Positions 8,618 to 18,700 of a DNA stretch of 64,000 nucleotides are shown here, piece by piece. The translations under genes and the position numbers were made by a program. The stretch is taken from the NCBI GenBank assembly GCA_017439675.1, contig JAFSIQ010000010.1:62001-126000 (forward strand), in the 5' to 3' direction. The first letter of the stretch is position 1, and every line of letters begins with the position of its first letter. This DNA is from Lachnospiraceae bacterium (lineage in GTDB: Bacteria > Bacillota > Clostridia > Lachnospirales > Lachnospiraceae). The notes below the pieces were generated by a model. That model was not told the origin of the DNA and did no database searches. It worked only from the letters and a program-made list of their open reading frames with translations.

Positions 8618-9896
8618 ATTTTTATTTGGAAATGAGAAAGAAATTGGGAAAAATTGTTATGTATGGAATAGCTTAGCGGGACTAATTAATGCAAGCGAGG
8701 CAGTTGTTTTATCTATGGTGGTTACGCGAATTACAAATTTGGGTGATGCAGGTATACTAACTATTGCATTTGCTATAGGAAATTTGCTGATGACAATAGG
8801 TAAGTTTGGCGTTAGAAATTATCAAGTGACCGATATGGATGAAAAAAATAAGTTTGCTGATTATTTCTATTTGCGAATAGCTTCTGTTTTGATTATGCTA
8901 ATAAGTAGCGTCGGATATGTTATATATAGCGTTTCTTTTTTAGGTGATTCAATTAAAAAGGCAATTGTCATTTTTTGTTTTTGTTCAATTTACATGATAG
9001 AGTCAATAGAAGATGTGTTTTGGGGATTGTACCAAAGAAAGGGGCGTCTAGATGTAGGTGGTCGTATATTTAGTTATCGATGGATTGCTACAATGATCAT
9101 TTTTTCACTAATGTTATTTTTGACAAAAAATCTAATGCTTGCTTCCATAGCTGGTTTTTTGGCTACACTGTTGATTTCAACTTTGTTAGTTTGGAAGTCA
9201 TTTCCGTATTTTAAAAGTTCATTTTGGAATGGTGATAAGCATAGAGTTTGGAGTTTAACCAAGCAATGCGTGAGTCTTTTTTTGGTATCATTTTTGTTGT
9301 TTTATATAACTAATTCGCCTAAATATGCTTTGGATCAGTTTATGTCTGATGAAGTGCAAGCATGTTATGGATTTATTTTTATGCCAGTGTTTGTGATAGA
9401 GTTGTTGAATAATTTTTTATATCAACCTATCTTAGTTAAGATATCTGAGGAGTGGAATGAAGGAGCAATAGCAGCATTTAAGACAAGAATTAACAGACAG
9501 CTTATCATTATTATATTGCTTACAGTTATATGTATAATTGGTGCATATTTTTTAGGAATTCCGTTTTTGTCCCTTCTTTATGCCACAGATTTAAAGCCGT
9601 ATAAGCTTGATTTGCTCATATTACTTGTTGGTGGCGGAATGATGGCAATAGTTGGATTTTTAAGTGTTATTATGACGGTGATGCGTCAGCAAAAACAACT
9701 ATTGTATGGATATGTGATAGTAGCAATTGTAGCATACTTGGTAATGGGATATATGGTGAAAGCATTTGGGATGCATGGTGCTTCTGTGATGTTTATGTTA
9801 CTAATCTCTTTATTAGCATTTATTTTTGGGATTGAAGTATTATATTATTGTAATAAATGTAAGAGACAAAAGGATTTGCAAGTTGAGAGGAAATAG
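8610..9896 (+). CDS. Oligosaccharide flippase (Wzx-like, MOP superfamily)
   Basis: The 428-residue, highly hydrophobic protein has about twelve predicted membrane segments, spread evenly from residue 20 to 415. The N-terminal pattern, a loop after the first helix pair followed by GKFGVRNYQ, is that of polysaccharide-export flippases. The start overlaps the acetyltransferase gene by eight bases. The expected role is moving the lipid-linked repeat unit across the membrane. The subfamily cannot be named from sequence alone. Confidence 0.85.
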   Translation: MNKFLFGNEKEIGKNCYVWNSLAGLINASEAVVLSMVVTRITNLGDAGILTIAFAIGNLLMTIGKFGVRNYQVTDMDEKNKFADYFYLRIASVLIMLISSVGYVIYSVSFLGDSIKKAIVIFCFCSIYMIESIEDVFWGLYQRKGRLDVGGRIFSYRWIATMIIFSLMLFLTKNLMLASIAGFLATLLISTLLVWKSFPYFKSSFWNGDKHRVWSLTKQCVSLFLVSFLLFYITNSPKYALDQFMSDEVQACYGFIFMPVFVIELLNNFLYQPILVKISEEWNEGAIAAFKTRINRQLIIIILLTVICIIGAYFLGIPFLSLLYATDLKPYKLDLLILLVGGGMMAIVGFLSVIMTVMRQQKQLLYGYVIVAIVAYLVMGYMVKAFGMHGASVMFMLLISLLAFIFGIEVLYYCNKCKRQKDLQVERK

Positions 9897-9901
9897 AATA
9901 T

Positions 9902-10927
9902 ATGAGTATATTTGGGGATGTATCTATACTTTTAATGTTGAGTATAATTCTTATAGTTGGTGTAAAAAGGATAGAGTCCGATAAAGAGCAGATACTTACA
10001 AGATTAAATGCTTTTCGAGGTTGGATTGCTATAGTTATTATAGTTGGACATGTAGTGGCGGATTATAGTAGTTCTATTTTAACGACCGTACTTAGCAGAA
10101 CTCAGTTTATACTTGTGGCATTTTTCTTTTTTGTATCATCTTATGGGTTGACAAAATCTTTTTACAAGAAAGACCACTATTTATCTAGTTTTCTCGTAAA
10201 GAAAATAGTTTATTTAGTTACATTAGCTTTTATATCATACTTGATATATTGTGTGTTGGATGTTTTTGTGGCTGATATAAGTGGTTATATACCCAATAGT
10301 GTTAAGGAGTTCCCGAAAACGTTTTGGATATCAACCAATTGGTATATGTGGGAGCTATTAATCTGGTATGTTATATTTTATATATCATTTAGATTGTCTG
10401 ATCATAAAAAACGTGTTGTAATGGCATGGATGTTGTCTATAGGGGCGGCAGTATGCTTTTATGCTTTGAACGGGGAACCCTGTTGGTATGCAAGTGTGAT
10501 TACGTTTCCGTTAGGAATTAGCCTTTTTATGAACGAGAACAGACTATTGAAATTCTTTAAGAATATTAGAGGGTATATTTGTCTAGTAATATTGTTATGT
10601 GTTGGAATGATGGCTTTACTTTTTCCGAATACTAACATTATAGGTGGAATGCTGAGAAATGTTATGTGTCTTGCAGTTATGCTGGTTATAATTCTAATTG
10701 GTAGCAAGGTTGAAATAGGTAATCCAGTAATTAGAGTTTTAAACAAGATATCAGCGGAGTTATATTTGATGCAGTTTCCATTCTTAATTATGACACGAGA
10801 GTATGATAATTGGTTAATTAGAATGGTAATTGTATTAGTTTGTACATTTCTAGCAGCGGGAATTTTGCATATTTTAAATTTAAACGTCAAGAGACTCCTA
10901 GAAAGGATTATTGAAAAGGATGAATAG
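9902..10927 (+). CDS. Membrane acyltransferase-3-like protein
   Basis: This 341-residue multi-pass protein has ten or so hydrophobic helices. Its second hydrophobic segment reads LNAFRGWIAIVIIVGHV, the R-x10-H arrangement of acyltransferase family 3 (OafA/NodX type), and a later segment has FFFVSSYGLTKSF. These proteins transfer acetyl or other acyl groups to sugars at the membrane. An additional N-terminal hydrophobic segment precedes the R/H motif. It sits directly before a second acyltransferase-3 gene, which it overlaps. Confidence 0.72.
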   Translation: MSIFGDVSILLMLSIILIVGVKRIESDKEQILTRLNAFRGWIAIVIIVGHVVADYSSSILTTVLSRTQFILVAFFFFVSSYGLTKSFYKKDHYLSSFLVKKIVYLVTLAFISYLIYCVLDVFVADISGYIPNSVKEFPKTFWISTNWYMWELLIWYVIFYISFRLSDHKKRVVMAWMLSIGAAVCFYALNGEPCWYASVITFPLGISLFMNENRLLKFFKNIRGYICLVILLCVGMMALLFPNTNIIGGMLRNVMCLAVMLVIILIGSKVEIGNPVIRVLNKISAELYLMQFPFLIMTREYDNWLIRMVIVLVCTFLAAGILHILNLNVKRLLERIIEKDE

Positions 10928-11963
10928 AAGTAAAACGTTTGATATTATGAAGGCAATCGCCATTTTCTTTGTTGTTTTAGGACATGTATGTGCAAGTTAT
11001 AATATTCAAGATGGTATAATTGCAATTACATATTTTACAAGAATGCCATTGTTTTTCTTTGTCAGTGGATATTTTCTTGAAAAAAGTATTTCAAAGTATT
11101 CGACAAAATCGTTACTTAAGAAGAAGTTTGTATCCTTGGTGTTACCATATTTTATCTGGTCCGCAGTTGCGTTTTTGGTGAATGTTGGAATGGCTTTGAT
11201 TTCTGATGTTGGATGCAATAAAGAATGGATTATATCAGAATTTGTTGAAGTGTTTATTCATGCAAGGTCTGTTTGGTATTTGATAGTATTGTTTTTGACA
11301 GATGTGATTTACATTTTATTGAAGAAGAATAGAGTACCATTATTGATGATTGGTATTGTTTGGATATTGTTGGCTTTCTTAATACCCGGAAAAATTTTTA
11401 ATCTATATAAATTCAAGTGGCTGTTCCCTTTTTTTGTTTTGGGAGGCTTGTTTTGTGGGAACGAGCACATGAATCTAATAGAAACAATAAAAAAATATAC
11501 TAAGGATAGATTAGTGTTACAAGCAATAGTAGGTTTAGTGTTGTTTTTTATTCTTGATATAGTATTGTATAAAGAACCATACTTTACCGAATATACAGAG
11601 TTTAGATATTCATCAGGGCAATCGGTGCTTTGGGGACTGGTGTTTTATGCCATTAGTATTTGGGGAATAGCAGTTTGGATGCAAATCGCATATGTAATTC
11701 AAAATAGAATTACGAAAATAGGTTCTTTTGTTAGTGACCTGTTAGTTATGTGTGGAGAATTTAGTTTAGATATATATTTGATTCACATGATGTTTATGAA
11801 GATTATTCCTTTGGATTTAAGAGAATTATCTGTAGGAAATGGTTTGACTGTTCTGGCGCTTGTGTATGCGTTTATAATAATAATGCTAATTGCTATTATT
11901 AGTAAGTATGTATTATGTAAAATACCAATATATCGTATGGTTACAGGGCGAATAAGATTATGA
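10920..11963 (+). CDS. Acyltransferase family 3 membrane protein
   Basis: The 347-residue multi-pass protein begins RSKTFDIMKAIAIFFVVLGHV and continues with FFFVSGYFLEK, both typical of acyltransferase-3 O-acyltransferases. The ATG at 10920 overlaps the previous gene's end; a TTG at 10911 in the same frame is an alternative start. With its neighbour it forms a tandem pair, which suggests that two positions or two sugars of the glycan are acylated. Acyl donor and acceptor are unknown. Confidence 0.82.
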   Translation: MNRSKTFDIMKAIAIFFVVLGHVCASYNIQDGIIAITYFTRMPLFFFVSGYFLEKSISKYSTKSLLKKKFVSLVLPYFIWSAVAFLVNVGMALISDVGCNKEWIISEFVEVFIHARSVWYLIVLFLTDVIYILLKKNRVPLLMIGIVWILLAFLIPGKIFNLYKFKWLFPFFVLGGLFCGNEHMNLIETIKKYTKDRLVLQAIVGLVLFFILDIVLYKEPYFTEYTEFRYSSGQSVLWGLVFYAISIWGIAVWMQIAYVIQNRITKIGSFVSDLLVMCGEFSLDIYLIHMMFMKIIPLDLRELSVGNGLTVLALVYAFIIIMLIAIISKYVLCKIPIYRMVTGRIRL

Positions 11964-11982
11964 GTTGTAAAGGAGAAAGAGG

Positions 11983-13023
11983 ATGGAGAAGTCTTTATTT
12001 TTAGTAAACAAATCTGTTAAAGAAGCAATAGCATACATGGAAGAAAAGGATATAAAAGCATTGGTTATAGTAGATGAAGAGAGAAAAATAAAGGGTCTAT
12101 TTTCACATGGTGATATGCGGCGTTATTTTTTGAAGGGCGGAGAGTTGAGTGCCAATATTCAAAATGCGATGAATGCAGAACCTATTGTTTTTTCAAATCG
12201 TCAAGAAGCAGAGCAGAGACGTCGCGAGAAGCCATTAGTTATTTATCCTATTATTAATGAAGAGAGAGTAGTTATTGATATCCTCTTCGAAAGAGAATCG
12301 ATTGAAAATGAACAGGTGAGTTCTATATTGTCTACAGTACCACTTGTTATCATGGCAGGCGGAAAGGGGACAAGATTATTTCCTTATACCAAAATATTGC
12401 CGAAGGCATTGATTCCAATAGGTGATTATACTATTATGGAACGTATTATCAAAGTTTTTGAACGCTATGGTTGTAATAAGGTATTTACGGTTATTAATTA
12501 TAAAGGCAATATGATAAAAGCATATTTTAACGAGTTGGACAAGGATTATAGTATGGATTTTGTTGAAGAGACAGAATTTTTAGGGACTGGTGGAGGATTG
12601 AGTCTGCTAAAGGGAATGATTGATAATACATTCTTTTTATCAAATTGTGATATTTTGGTTAATGCAGATTTGGAATGCGTGTATAAAACTCATAAAATGA
12701 ACGGAAATAAGATTACGATTGTTTGTGCGATGAAAAATATGCAGATTCCCTATGGCATTGTTGAAACGAATGATGAGGGTGGTATTCAGGATTTTAAGGA
12801 AAAGCCAGAATTTTCATTTTTAACTAATACAGGTTTGTATTTAATTGAACCAGAGGTAATTGATTCTTTAAATGAAGGTGAATTTGTTCATTTTCCGGAT
12901 ATTGCCAAGCGGTATTTGGAGCGAGGTGAGAAAGTAGGGGTTTTTCCAATTCCGGAAAGTGCATGGATGGATATGGGACAATTCAAAGAGATGGATGTTA
13001 TGATGAAAACACTAGGTGTTTGA
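11983..13023 (+). CDS. CBS-domain nucleotidyltransferase (PtmE-like sugar-1-phosphate guanylyltransferase)
   Basis: The 346-residue protein combines an N-terminal CBS pair (about residues 1-110) with a nucleotidyltransferase domain starting at LVIMAGGKGTRLFPYTKILP, the pyrophosphorylase signature. This fusion matches PtmE of the legionaminic acid pathway, which makes GDP-glucosamine from glucosamine-1-phosphate. The LegB-like dehydratase immediately downstream supports that reading. GTP preference is inferred, not visible. The ribosome site AAAGGAG precedes the ATG. Confidence 0.82.
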   Translation: MEKSLFLVNKSVKEAIAYMEEKDIKALVIVDEERKIKGLFSHGDMRRYFLKGGELSANIQNAMNAEPIVFSNRQEAEQRRREKPLVIYPIINEERVVIDILFERESIENEQVSSILSTVPLVIMAGGKGTRLFPYTKILPKALIPIGDYTIMERIIKVFERYGCNKVFTVINYKGNMIKAYFNELDKDYSMDFVEETEFLGTGGGLSLLKGMIDNTFFLSNCDILVNADLECVYKTHKMNGNKITIVCAMKNMQIPYGIVETNDEGGIQDFKEKPEFSFLTNTGLYLIEPEVIDSLNEGEFVHFPDIAKRYLERGEKVGVFPIPESAWMDMGQFKEMDVMMKTLGV

Positions 13024-13119
13024 TGGTGGTATTTTAGATATTCTGATTGGCAAGTTGAGATGGATGTAGTACAATAGGTACAGTGAATAAGCAAATATGA
13101 ACATAAGGAGATAAAGATT

Positions 13120-14100
13120 ATGAAAAAAGTATTAGTAACAGGAGCAGACGGATTTATAGGAAGTCATTTGGTTGAAACTTTGTTAGAGGAAGGGTATGAA
13201 GTAAGAGCATTTGTTTTATATAATTCCTTTAATACATGGGGGTGGTTAGATACATTTCCGAAAGAAAAGTTGGACAAGATAGAAATTTTTACAGGAGATG
13301 TGAGAGACCCGAATGCGGTACGTCAAGCGGCAAAGGGTGTAGATGCAATTTTTCATCTGGCAGCTTTGATTGCAATTCCGTATAGTTATTATGCACCGGA
13401 TGCGTATGTTGATACTAATATTAAAGGTACTTTGAATGTATTACAGGCAGCAAGAGATTTGAATATCGAAAGAGTATTAGTCACCTCGACTTCTGAAGTA
13501 TATGGTACTGCACAGTATGTGCCGATTGATGAAAAACATCCATATCAGGGTCAGTCACCATACTCGGCAACGAAGATTGGAGCAGATCGTATTGCTGAGT
13601 CATTTTATAGAAGTTTTGAATTGCCGGTTACTATCGTTCGACCATTCAATACCTTTGGTCCAAGACAGTCAGCAAGAGCAGTCATACCGACCATTATCAC
13701 ACAATTATTATCTGGTAAAACAGAGATTAAGTTAGGATCCCTTGAACCGACAAGAGATTTCAATTATGTAAAGGATACAGCTATGGGATTTGTAGAAATA
13801 TATCGTTCTGACAAGACAATTGGTCAAGAAATCAACATTGCTACACAGAAGGAGATATCAATTGGTCAACTGGCAGAAGAGTTGATAAGACAGATTAATC
13901 CAGTGGCTAAGATAATCTGCGATGAACAGAGGTTACGTCCTACCAAGAGTGAGGTGGAACGTTTGTTAGGCTCTAATGAGAAGATTAAAGAATTAACAAA
14001 TTGGCAACCACAGTATACATTTGAACAAGGATTAGCTGAAACTATCGAGTTTCTAAAAGGTAATTTGGATAAGTATAAAGTGGATATATATAATGTTTAA
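13120..14100 (+). CDS. legB: LegB-like NAD-dependent sugar-nucleotide 4,6-dehydratase
   Basis: The 326-residue extended SDR protein has TGADGFIGSHL at the N-terminus, FHLAALIAIPYSYYAPD, the catalytic YSATK and the RPFNTFGPRQSARA block. The segment YNSFNTWGWLD after the first strand is characteristic of the LegB family, which converts GDP-GlcNAc to its 4-keto-6-deoxy form in legionaminic acid synthesis. It follows the PtmE-like gene by 96 bases. Its product would be the substrate of the aminotransferase at 3821. A UDP-linked substrate cannot be excluded. Confidence 0.85.
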   Translation: MKKVLVTGADGFIGSHLVETLLEEGYEVRAFVLYNSFNTWGWLDTFPKEKLDKIEIFTGDVRDPNAVRQAAKGVDAIFHLAALIAIPYSYYAPDAYVDTNIKGTLNVLQAARDLNIERVLVTSTSEVYGTAQYVPIDEKHPYQGQSPYSATKIGADRIAESFYRSFELPVTIVRPFNTFGPRQSARAVIPTIITQLLSGKTEIKLGSLEPTRDFNYVKDTAMGFVEIYRSDKTIGQEINIATQKEISIGQLAEELIRQINPVAKIICDEQRLRPTKSEVERLLGSNEKIKELTNWQPQYTFEQGLAETIEFLKGNLDKYKVDIYNV

Positions 14101-14112
14101 GAAGAAAGGAAA

Positions 14113-14139
14113 ATGAAGTGCTCTTTCGAAAATTATTAA
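14113..14139 (+). CDS. Possible eight-codon leader or remnant ORF
   Basis: Between the LegB-like gene and the membrane protein lies ATG with seven further codons (MKCSFENY) and a stop. A well-placed AAGAAAGG sequence precedes it, better than the site of the following gene. It may be a translated mini-ORF that couples ribosomes to the next gene, or the leftover start of a deleted gene. Evidence is slight. Confidence 0.2.
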   Translation: MKCSFENY

Positions 14140-14166
14140 TAAAAAGAGGTCAGTTCATAGAGTGAT

Positions 14167-15666
14167 ATGTTGAAAAAGCAAAAAAGCGTTATTGAATTGA
14201 TAGTAGTGTTTGCCTTGATATATGTAGGCATCTTGGCTATGGAAAACGACTATCTTTTGCGTTCCGCTGTAAAAGATGATTTGAATTTTACGAGCTATTT
14301 TTGTAATGCTAGTCTGTTCGAGGTTATATATGCGGGAGGATATAAGTTTAGGCCGGTTTCCAGTACTATTTTGTGGATTCTTGCACATATATGTGGAGAA
14401 AACTTATATTTATATGGTTATGTTAATATATTGTTTGGAGCAATTTGCGCATTGGTAATATACTATTTTGCTAAAGATGTATTTGGTTCAGAATTGTATG
14501 GTGCAATTGCAACAGTTTTATATGTTGTTTCACGATTTTCCTATTATCAAATTACTACACAGTTAGGAGTTATGGAAACAACATCTACTCTTCTTGGCAT
14601 AGTTTTTGTTTGGAAATTGTATAAGTATTTGGATATCGGTAAGTCAAAGTACTTTTACTCGGCAGTAGTGTTTTATTTTCTGTGTAGTATGTCTCACGAA
14701 AGATATACTGCACTAATGCCGATTTTGATATATGTGTGGCTGATGTCAGATGAGAAAAGCAAGTTTGACAAGAAAAGTGTATTATATTTTAAAAAGCCAT
14801 TGATCACGCTTGGTGTATTTGTCGGTATTTTGGCTATATTTCAATTATTAGTGACTAATATGATGGTTGGTACAGGTGGCACAGTTGTTACCGAAACAAT
14901 ATCAGTTGAAAGTGTATATAACAACGTTATCAAATCTATAAAATATATATTTGGCATTAATACTTCGGAAATATGGTTGACGATGATTGATTGGAATTCT
15001 TATTCAGAAAAAGCGAAGTTCACTATTATCGCATCAATCATAATGATTGTGATAATTGTACTAATTAGTGCGATTGAAATTATTAGAATGAAAAAAGATG
15101 AACGGAAAAGAAGTTTATCGAAGGTTGGACTGTTTGTGTTAAGTGTAGGAGCATTAGTGTGTGTGTCTTCTATTACAATTCGAGTCGAATTAAGGTGGAT
15201 GTATTTTCCGTATGTGGCAGCTGTATTCTTATTGATTTATTTAACTAGTATTAAGAGTAACCGTTGGATTTTTAGTTTGAAGTTGGCTTGTTTGGTAGTA
15301 TATGTAATTACCATGATAGGATTTGGATTCTATTGTCGTAGATATTATACAAACTTATATTACTGGCCTGTATATACTGCTGCTAATTCTCTAAGTGATT
15401 GTACGTATGGAGAATATGAAGAAAAAATGTATGAAAAATCATGGGTTATTATTGCAAGTGGAGATTTGGAAAATAGTTACGAAGATTTAATGAATCAGTT
15501 TGACCCATACGATCAATATGATTTGCAACTGCAGGTTGTTAGAAGTGTTGATGAATTGCAGAGTATAGACAATATTAAAGAAAAAGAAGTATTGTATTAT
15601 GTAGAAAAAGAAATGAAGTTTACTAATGTTTCTAATATGGTATATGAATTATACACACAGGAATGA
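14167..15666 (+). CDS. Polytopic GT-C-like membrane protein
   Basis: The 499-residue protein has about eleven hydrophobic segments and a polar C-terminal tail of roughly 100 residues. After the first helix comes SAVKDDLNF, an acidic pair in the first outer loop like the catalytic acidic motif of GT-C glycosyltransferases. No closer family is recognised. As the last gene before a hairpin at 15713-15752 it probably ends the first glycan operon. It may transfer lipid-linked sugars outside the membrane or act as a polymerase. Confidence 0.6.
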   Translation: MLKKQKSVIELIVVFALIYVGILAMENDYLLRSAVKDDLNFTSYFCNASLFEVIYAGGYKFRPVSSTILWILAHICGENLYLYGYVNILFGAICALVIYYFAKDVFGSELYGAIATVLYVVSRFSYYQITTQLGVMETTSTLLGIVFVWKLYKYLDIGKSKYFYSAVVFYFLCSMSHERYTALMPILIYVWLMSDEKSKFDKKSVLYFKKPLITLGVFVGILAIFQLLVTNMMVGTGGTVVTETISVESVYNNVIKSIKYIFGINTSEIWLTMIDWNSYSEKAKFTIIASIIMIVIIVLISAIEIIRMKKDERKRSLSKVGLFVLSVGALVCVSSITIRVELRWMYFPYVAAVFLLIYLTSIKSNRWIFSLKLACLVVYVITMIGFGFYCRRYYTNLYYWPVYTAANSLSDCTYGEYEEKMYEKSWVIIASGDLENSYEDLMNQFDPYDQYDLQLQVVRSVDELQSIDNIKEKEVLYYVEKEMKFTNVSNMVYELYTQE

Positions 15667-15712
15667 CGTTATTGTCATACCATATGTAGGGTGTTAAATG
15701 TTATATGCCTTT

Positions 15713-15752
15713 ATGATAAGGGGAGAATACTAGTGTATTGTCCCCTTATCAT
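15713..15752. terminator. Long hairpin ending the first glycan operon
   Basis: Bases 15713-15724 are a perfect inverted match of 15741-15752 (12 bp, GC-rich in the middle), separated by a 16-base loop that can pair further. It lies 46 bases after the membrane-protein gene. No strong T run follows, so termination is likely but not certain. Confidence 0.6.
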
Positions 15753-15796
15753 ATTATAGATGATTGTAAGGATTACTAATATTAGGGGGAATACAT

Positions 15797-18700
15797 ATGC
15801 TCACTTTAGAAAACAATAATATTTTACCACGAAAAGAAGCGGCTCGAATTAAGAAATATATCAACCAATATATAAGTGGTGATATGGGGTATCATAATGC
15901 TTTTTTGTCTGTTTGTGGTTTGGCAGGAACTGGAAAGTCTACCATGATTCGTCAAGTATGTGCTGATGTTAAGACAGAGAATAAATGTTTTGTTGCACAT
16001 GTGGATGTATCGGACTGTACAACCGAAGTAGAGATATATCATCGTATAGCTCAGGAATTGAAAAGATATTTAGAAAAGAGTATTAAGATTAAGGATTATG
16101 AGAAAGTTGAAAAAGAAATCAATGCATTTTTACTACTATATAGCATGATCTATGGTACACAGGAATACTCAGCGTCGGATGAGGCTGATAAGAAGATAAT
16201 TGAAAGTGTAGTGGATGTTATACAGAAAATTTTTAATAGTAAACAGGACGCAAACGAAATTGTTGAGGATAAAATTGTTGGAGAGGAATCTATTGAGGAA
16301 ATAATAACAACAATATTATGTGAGATTTCACCGATTGCTATTCCGACGATGAAACATATTATGAGTGCCGTTAACTATATGAAAGAAAAACAGGAGGAAA
16401 AGAAGAGAAAACGAATCCTAACGCAGTTAAAAGATGCTTTCGAAACAAAAGCGATTCGGGAACATGTGTTGAAAGAACGATTGAAAGTTGCAATGAGCTA
16501 TCTAGGAAAATTGATAATTGTTTTGGATAATTTTCAGTTGATAGTGAACAATGAATTAGGAAGAACTCAATCATGGTTGTTTCAGGAAGGAAAATTACTT
16601 GATTGTGCGAATGCATTGTGGATAATCGTTGGTCGTAATTCTACAAGTTCATTAATTAAGAATTATACTAAAAAGTATGAATTACAAGAATGCTATTATG
16701 GAGAAATTATATTAAAGGGGTTTAATGAAGAACAGGCAGAACAGTATGTAAATGAAGCATGCTTTGTAGAACAATCTGCTCCTATGACTAAAGAGGATAT
16801 AGAGATACGTAAAAGAATGTTGGAGGTTTGTGCTTTTGGTGAAACATCTTATTTGCCGTATTTGTTAAATATGGTTGTAAATTATTATAAGAAATTAGTG
16901 AGAAACAATGGTCGGGTAAGCGCAGAGCAGTTTCGCTATTTAAAAGCGGAGAGTGAATTTGTTGGCTATTATTTCTATATGAATCTTTCTGATTTGATGA
17001 TTAATGCATTTCAAATATTATCTTGCTTGCCAGAATGGGATGGTTTTTGGATAGATATGGTCAGAGAAAAATTTGATAATCATTTATTAAATGCAAGAAA
17101 TCTATTACATAATACTGCTCCAATAGAAGATTTGGGTGGTGATAAATTTAAAATTCATGAAGCGGTGAAGGACGGTCTTTATAATGAGACGTCGAATTAT
17201 ATTAAATTAGATGTTTTGGAATATTTGTATACCAAATTTTTGGAGATATATGGAGAAAAGACGGATAATGGTTTGTGGTTGAGAACAGATAAAATTAGTG
17301 TATTTATAGAGGTTGTGTGTTGTTACATCAAACTGCAAACAATCAATGAGCAAAAGAAGAAGCTGTTTGACAATATCCAGAGTGTTGTGGAAAATATATA
17401 TAAGCAAAAGAGTGGAAGAGGCGTTGTGGATTCTGGATTTATACGCGCTTATATTAATTACATTGATTTGGCAAAGGATGTTCTTTTGGTTCCGGCGGTA
17501 TCGTTGAAGGAGTGGGATAAGGAACAATACGAGGAACAAGGACATCGGAATAATCAATTGTTCGAAGAGCCAATTAAATATTGTGATGTAAGTAGGATTG
17601 CTGATTATATGGGATTGTGTTTTAAACTGGCAGATTTGTATACTAACAATAATCAGAGTGAAAGGGCTACCCAATTAGAGCGGGCTTGTTTGAGATTCTT
17701 AAATCGAATGCATTTGATTTATATTGAGCGAAACGATATAAATGCACAATTTAAAACAAGACATTTGATTGGGAAATTTACAAATGCCATGACATTTGAT
17801 ATGAATGGTTGTGGTCAGACGGAAGAAGCCTGCAAAATTTTGAAAGAAGCGCTAGCGGAATTAAAAAAATTGGCGTTAGAATTGCTTGGTTCAATTGGAA
17901 AGCAGGATGATAAAGAAAAAGCGTTACTTGATGAAGAAAAAGAAGCGTTTGAACTTTTGATAAGGATGGAGGAGTCGCCCCAATTTGATGACATTATCAG
18001 GAGGACTGGCATTGATTACACAAACACATTGAACATTGACGTACCGTTGGAATTAAAAGAGCGATTAGCAAGTGCATATAAAATTGTGCTCTCTAATGGT
18101 ATGTCCAAGGGCAAAAGTGGGGACAATACACCAATTAAGATTTTAAGTCAATTATTGCTTGTTGAATATCAAAAAATGCGTGGAAATATTCCATGGTATT
18201 CAATTAAGATGAATGAGGCCAATACAGAGGAAATTTGGAAGATGGGACTGCATACCTATTGGTTGCGGAGAATTCTTTTAAATACAGCACTTGAGATGAA
18301 AGAAAAAGGAGAAATCAACATATCAGACACTGTTTTCTTTGGATATAAGAAAAATATGTTAAAGGCATATCATAATGCTTGTGTTTATATGTCAAAAAGA
18401 AACAAGCTAGAATGGGCATGTATTATCGAACGAGAAGTGATAGATGAGAGTAGCATGGTATTATTACCAGATGAATTATTGGGATATAGTGCTGTAGAGA
18501 GATTGCATGAAATGGAAAATTATATCAGAAGAGAAGGCGATTCTAGGGACTTTATGGTTGAATTATATCATCAATGCGATATAAAAAAGGGTTTGTCGGA
18601 TAATTTCTTTTTGGAACATGATCAAATAATAGAGAGTAGACAGTATTTAGGTGATTACTATTTAAACATGGGCTTGTATCATGGTGCGTTTAATCAGTTG

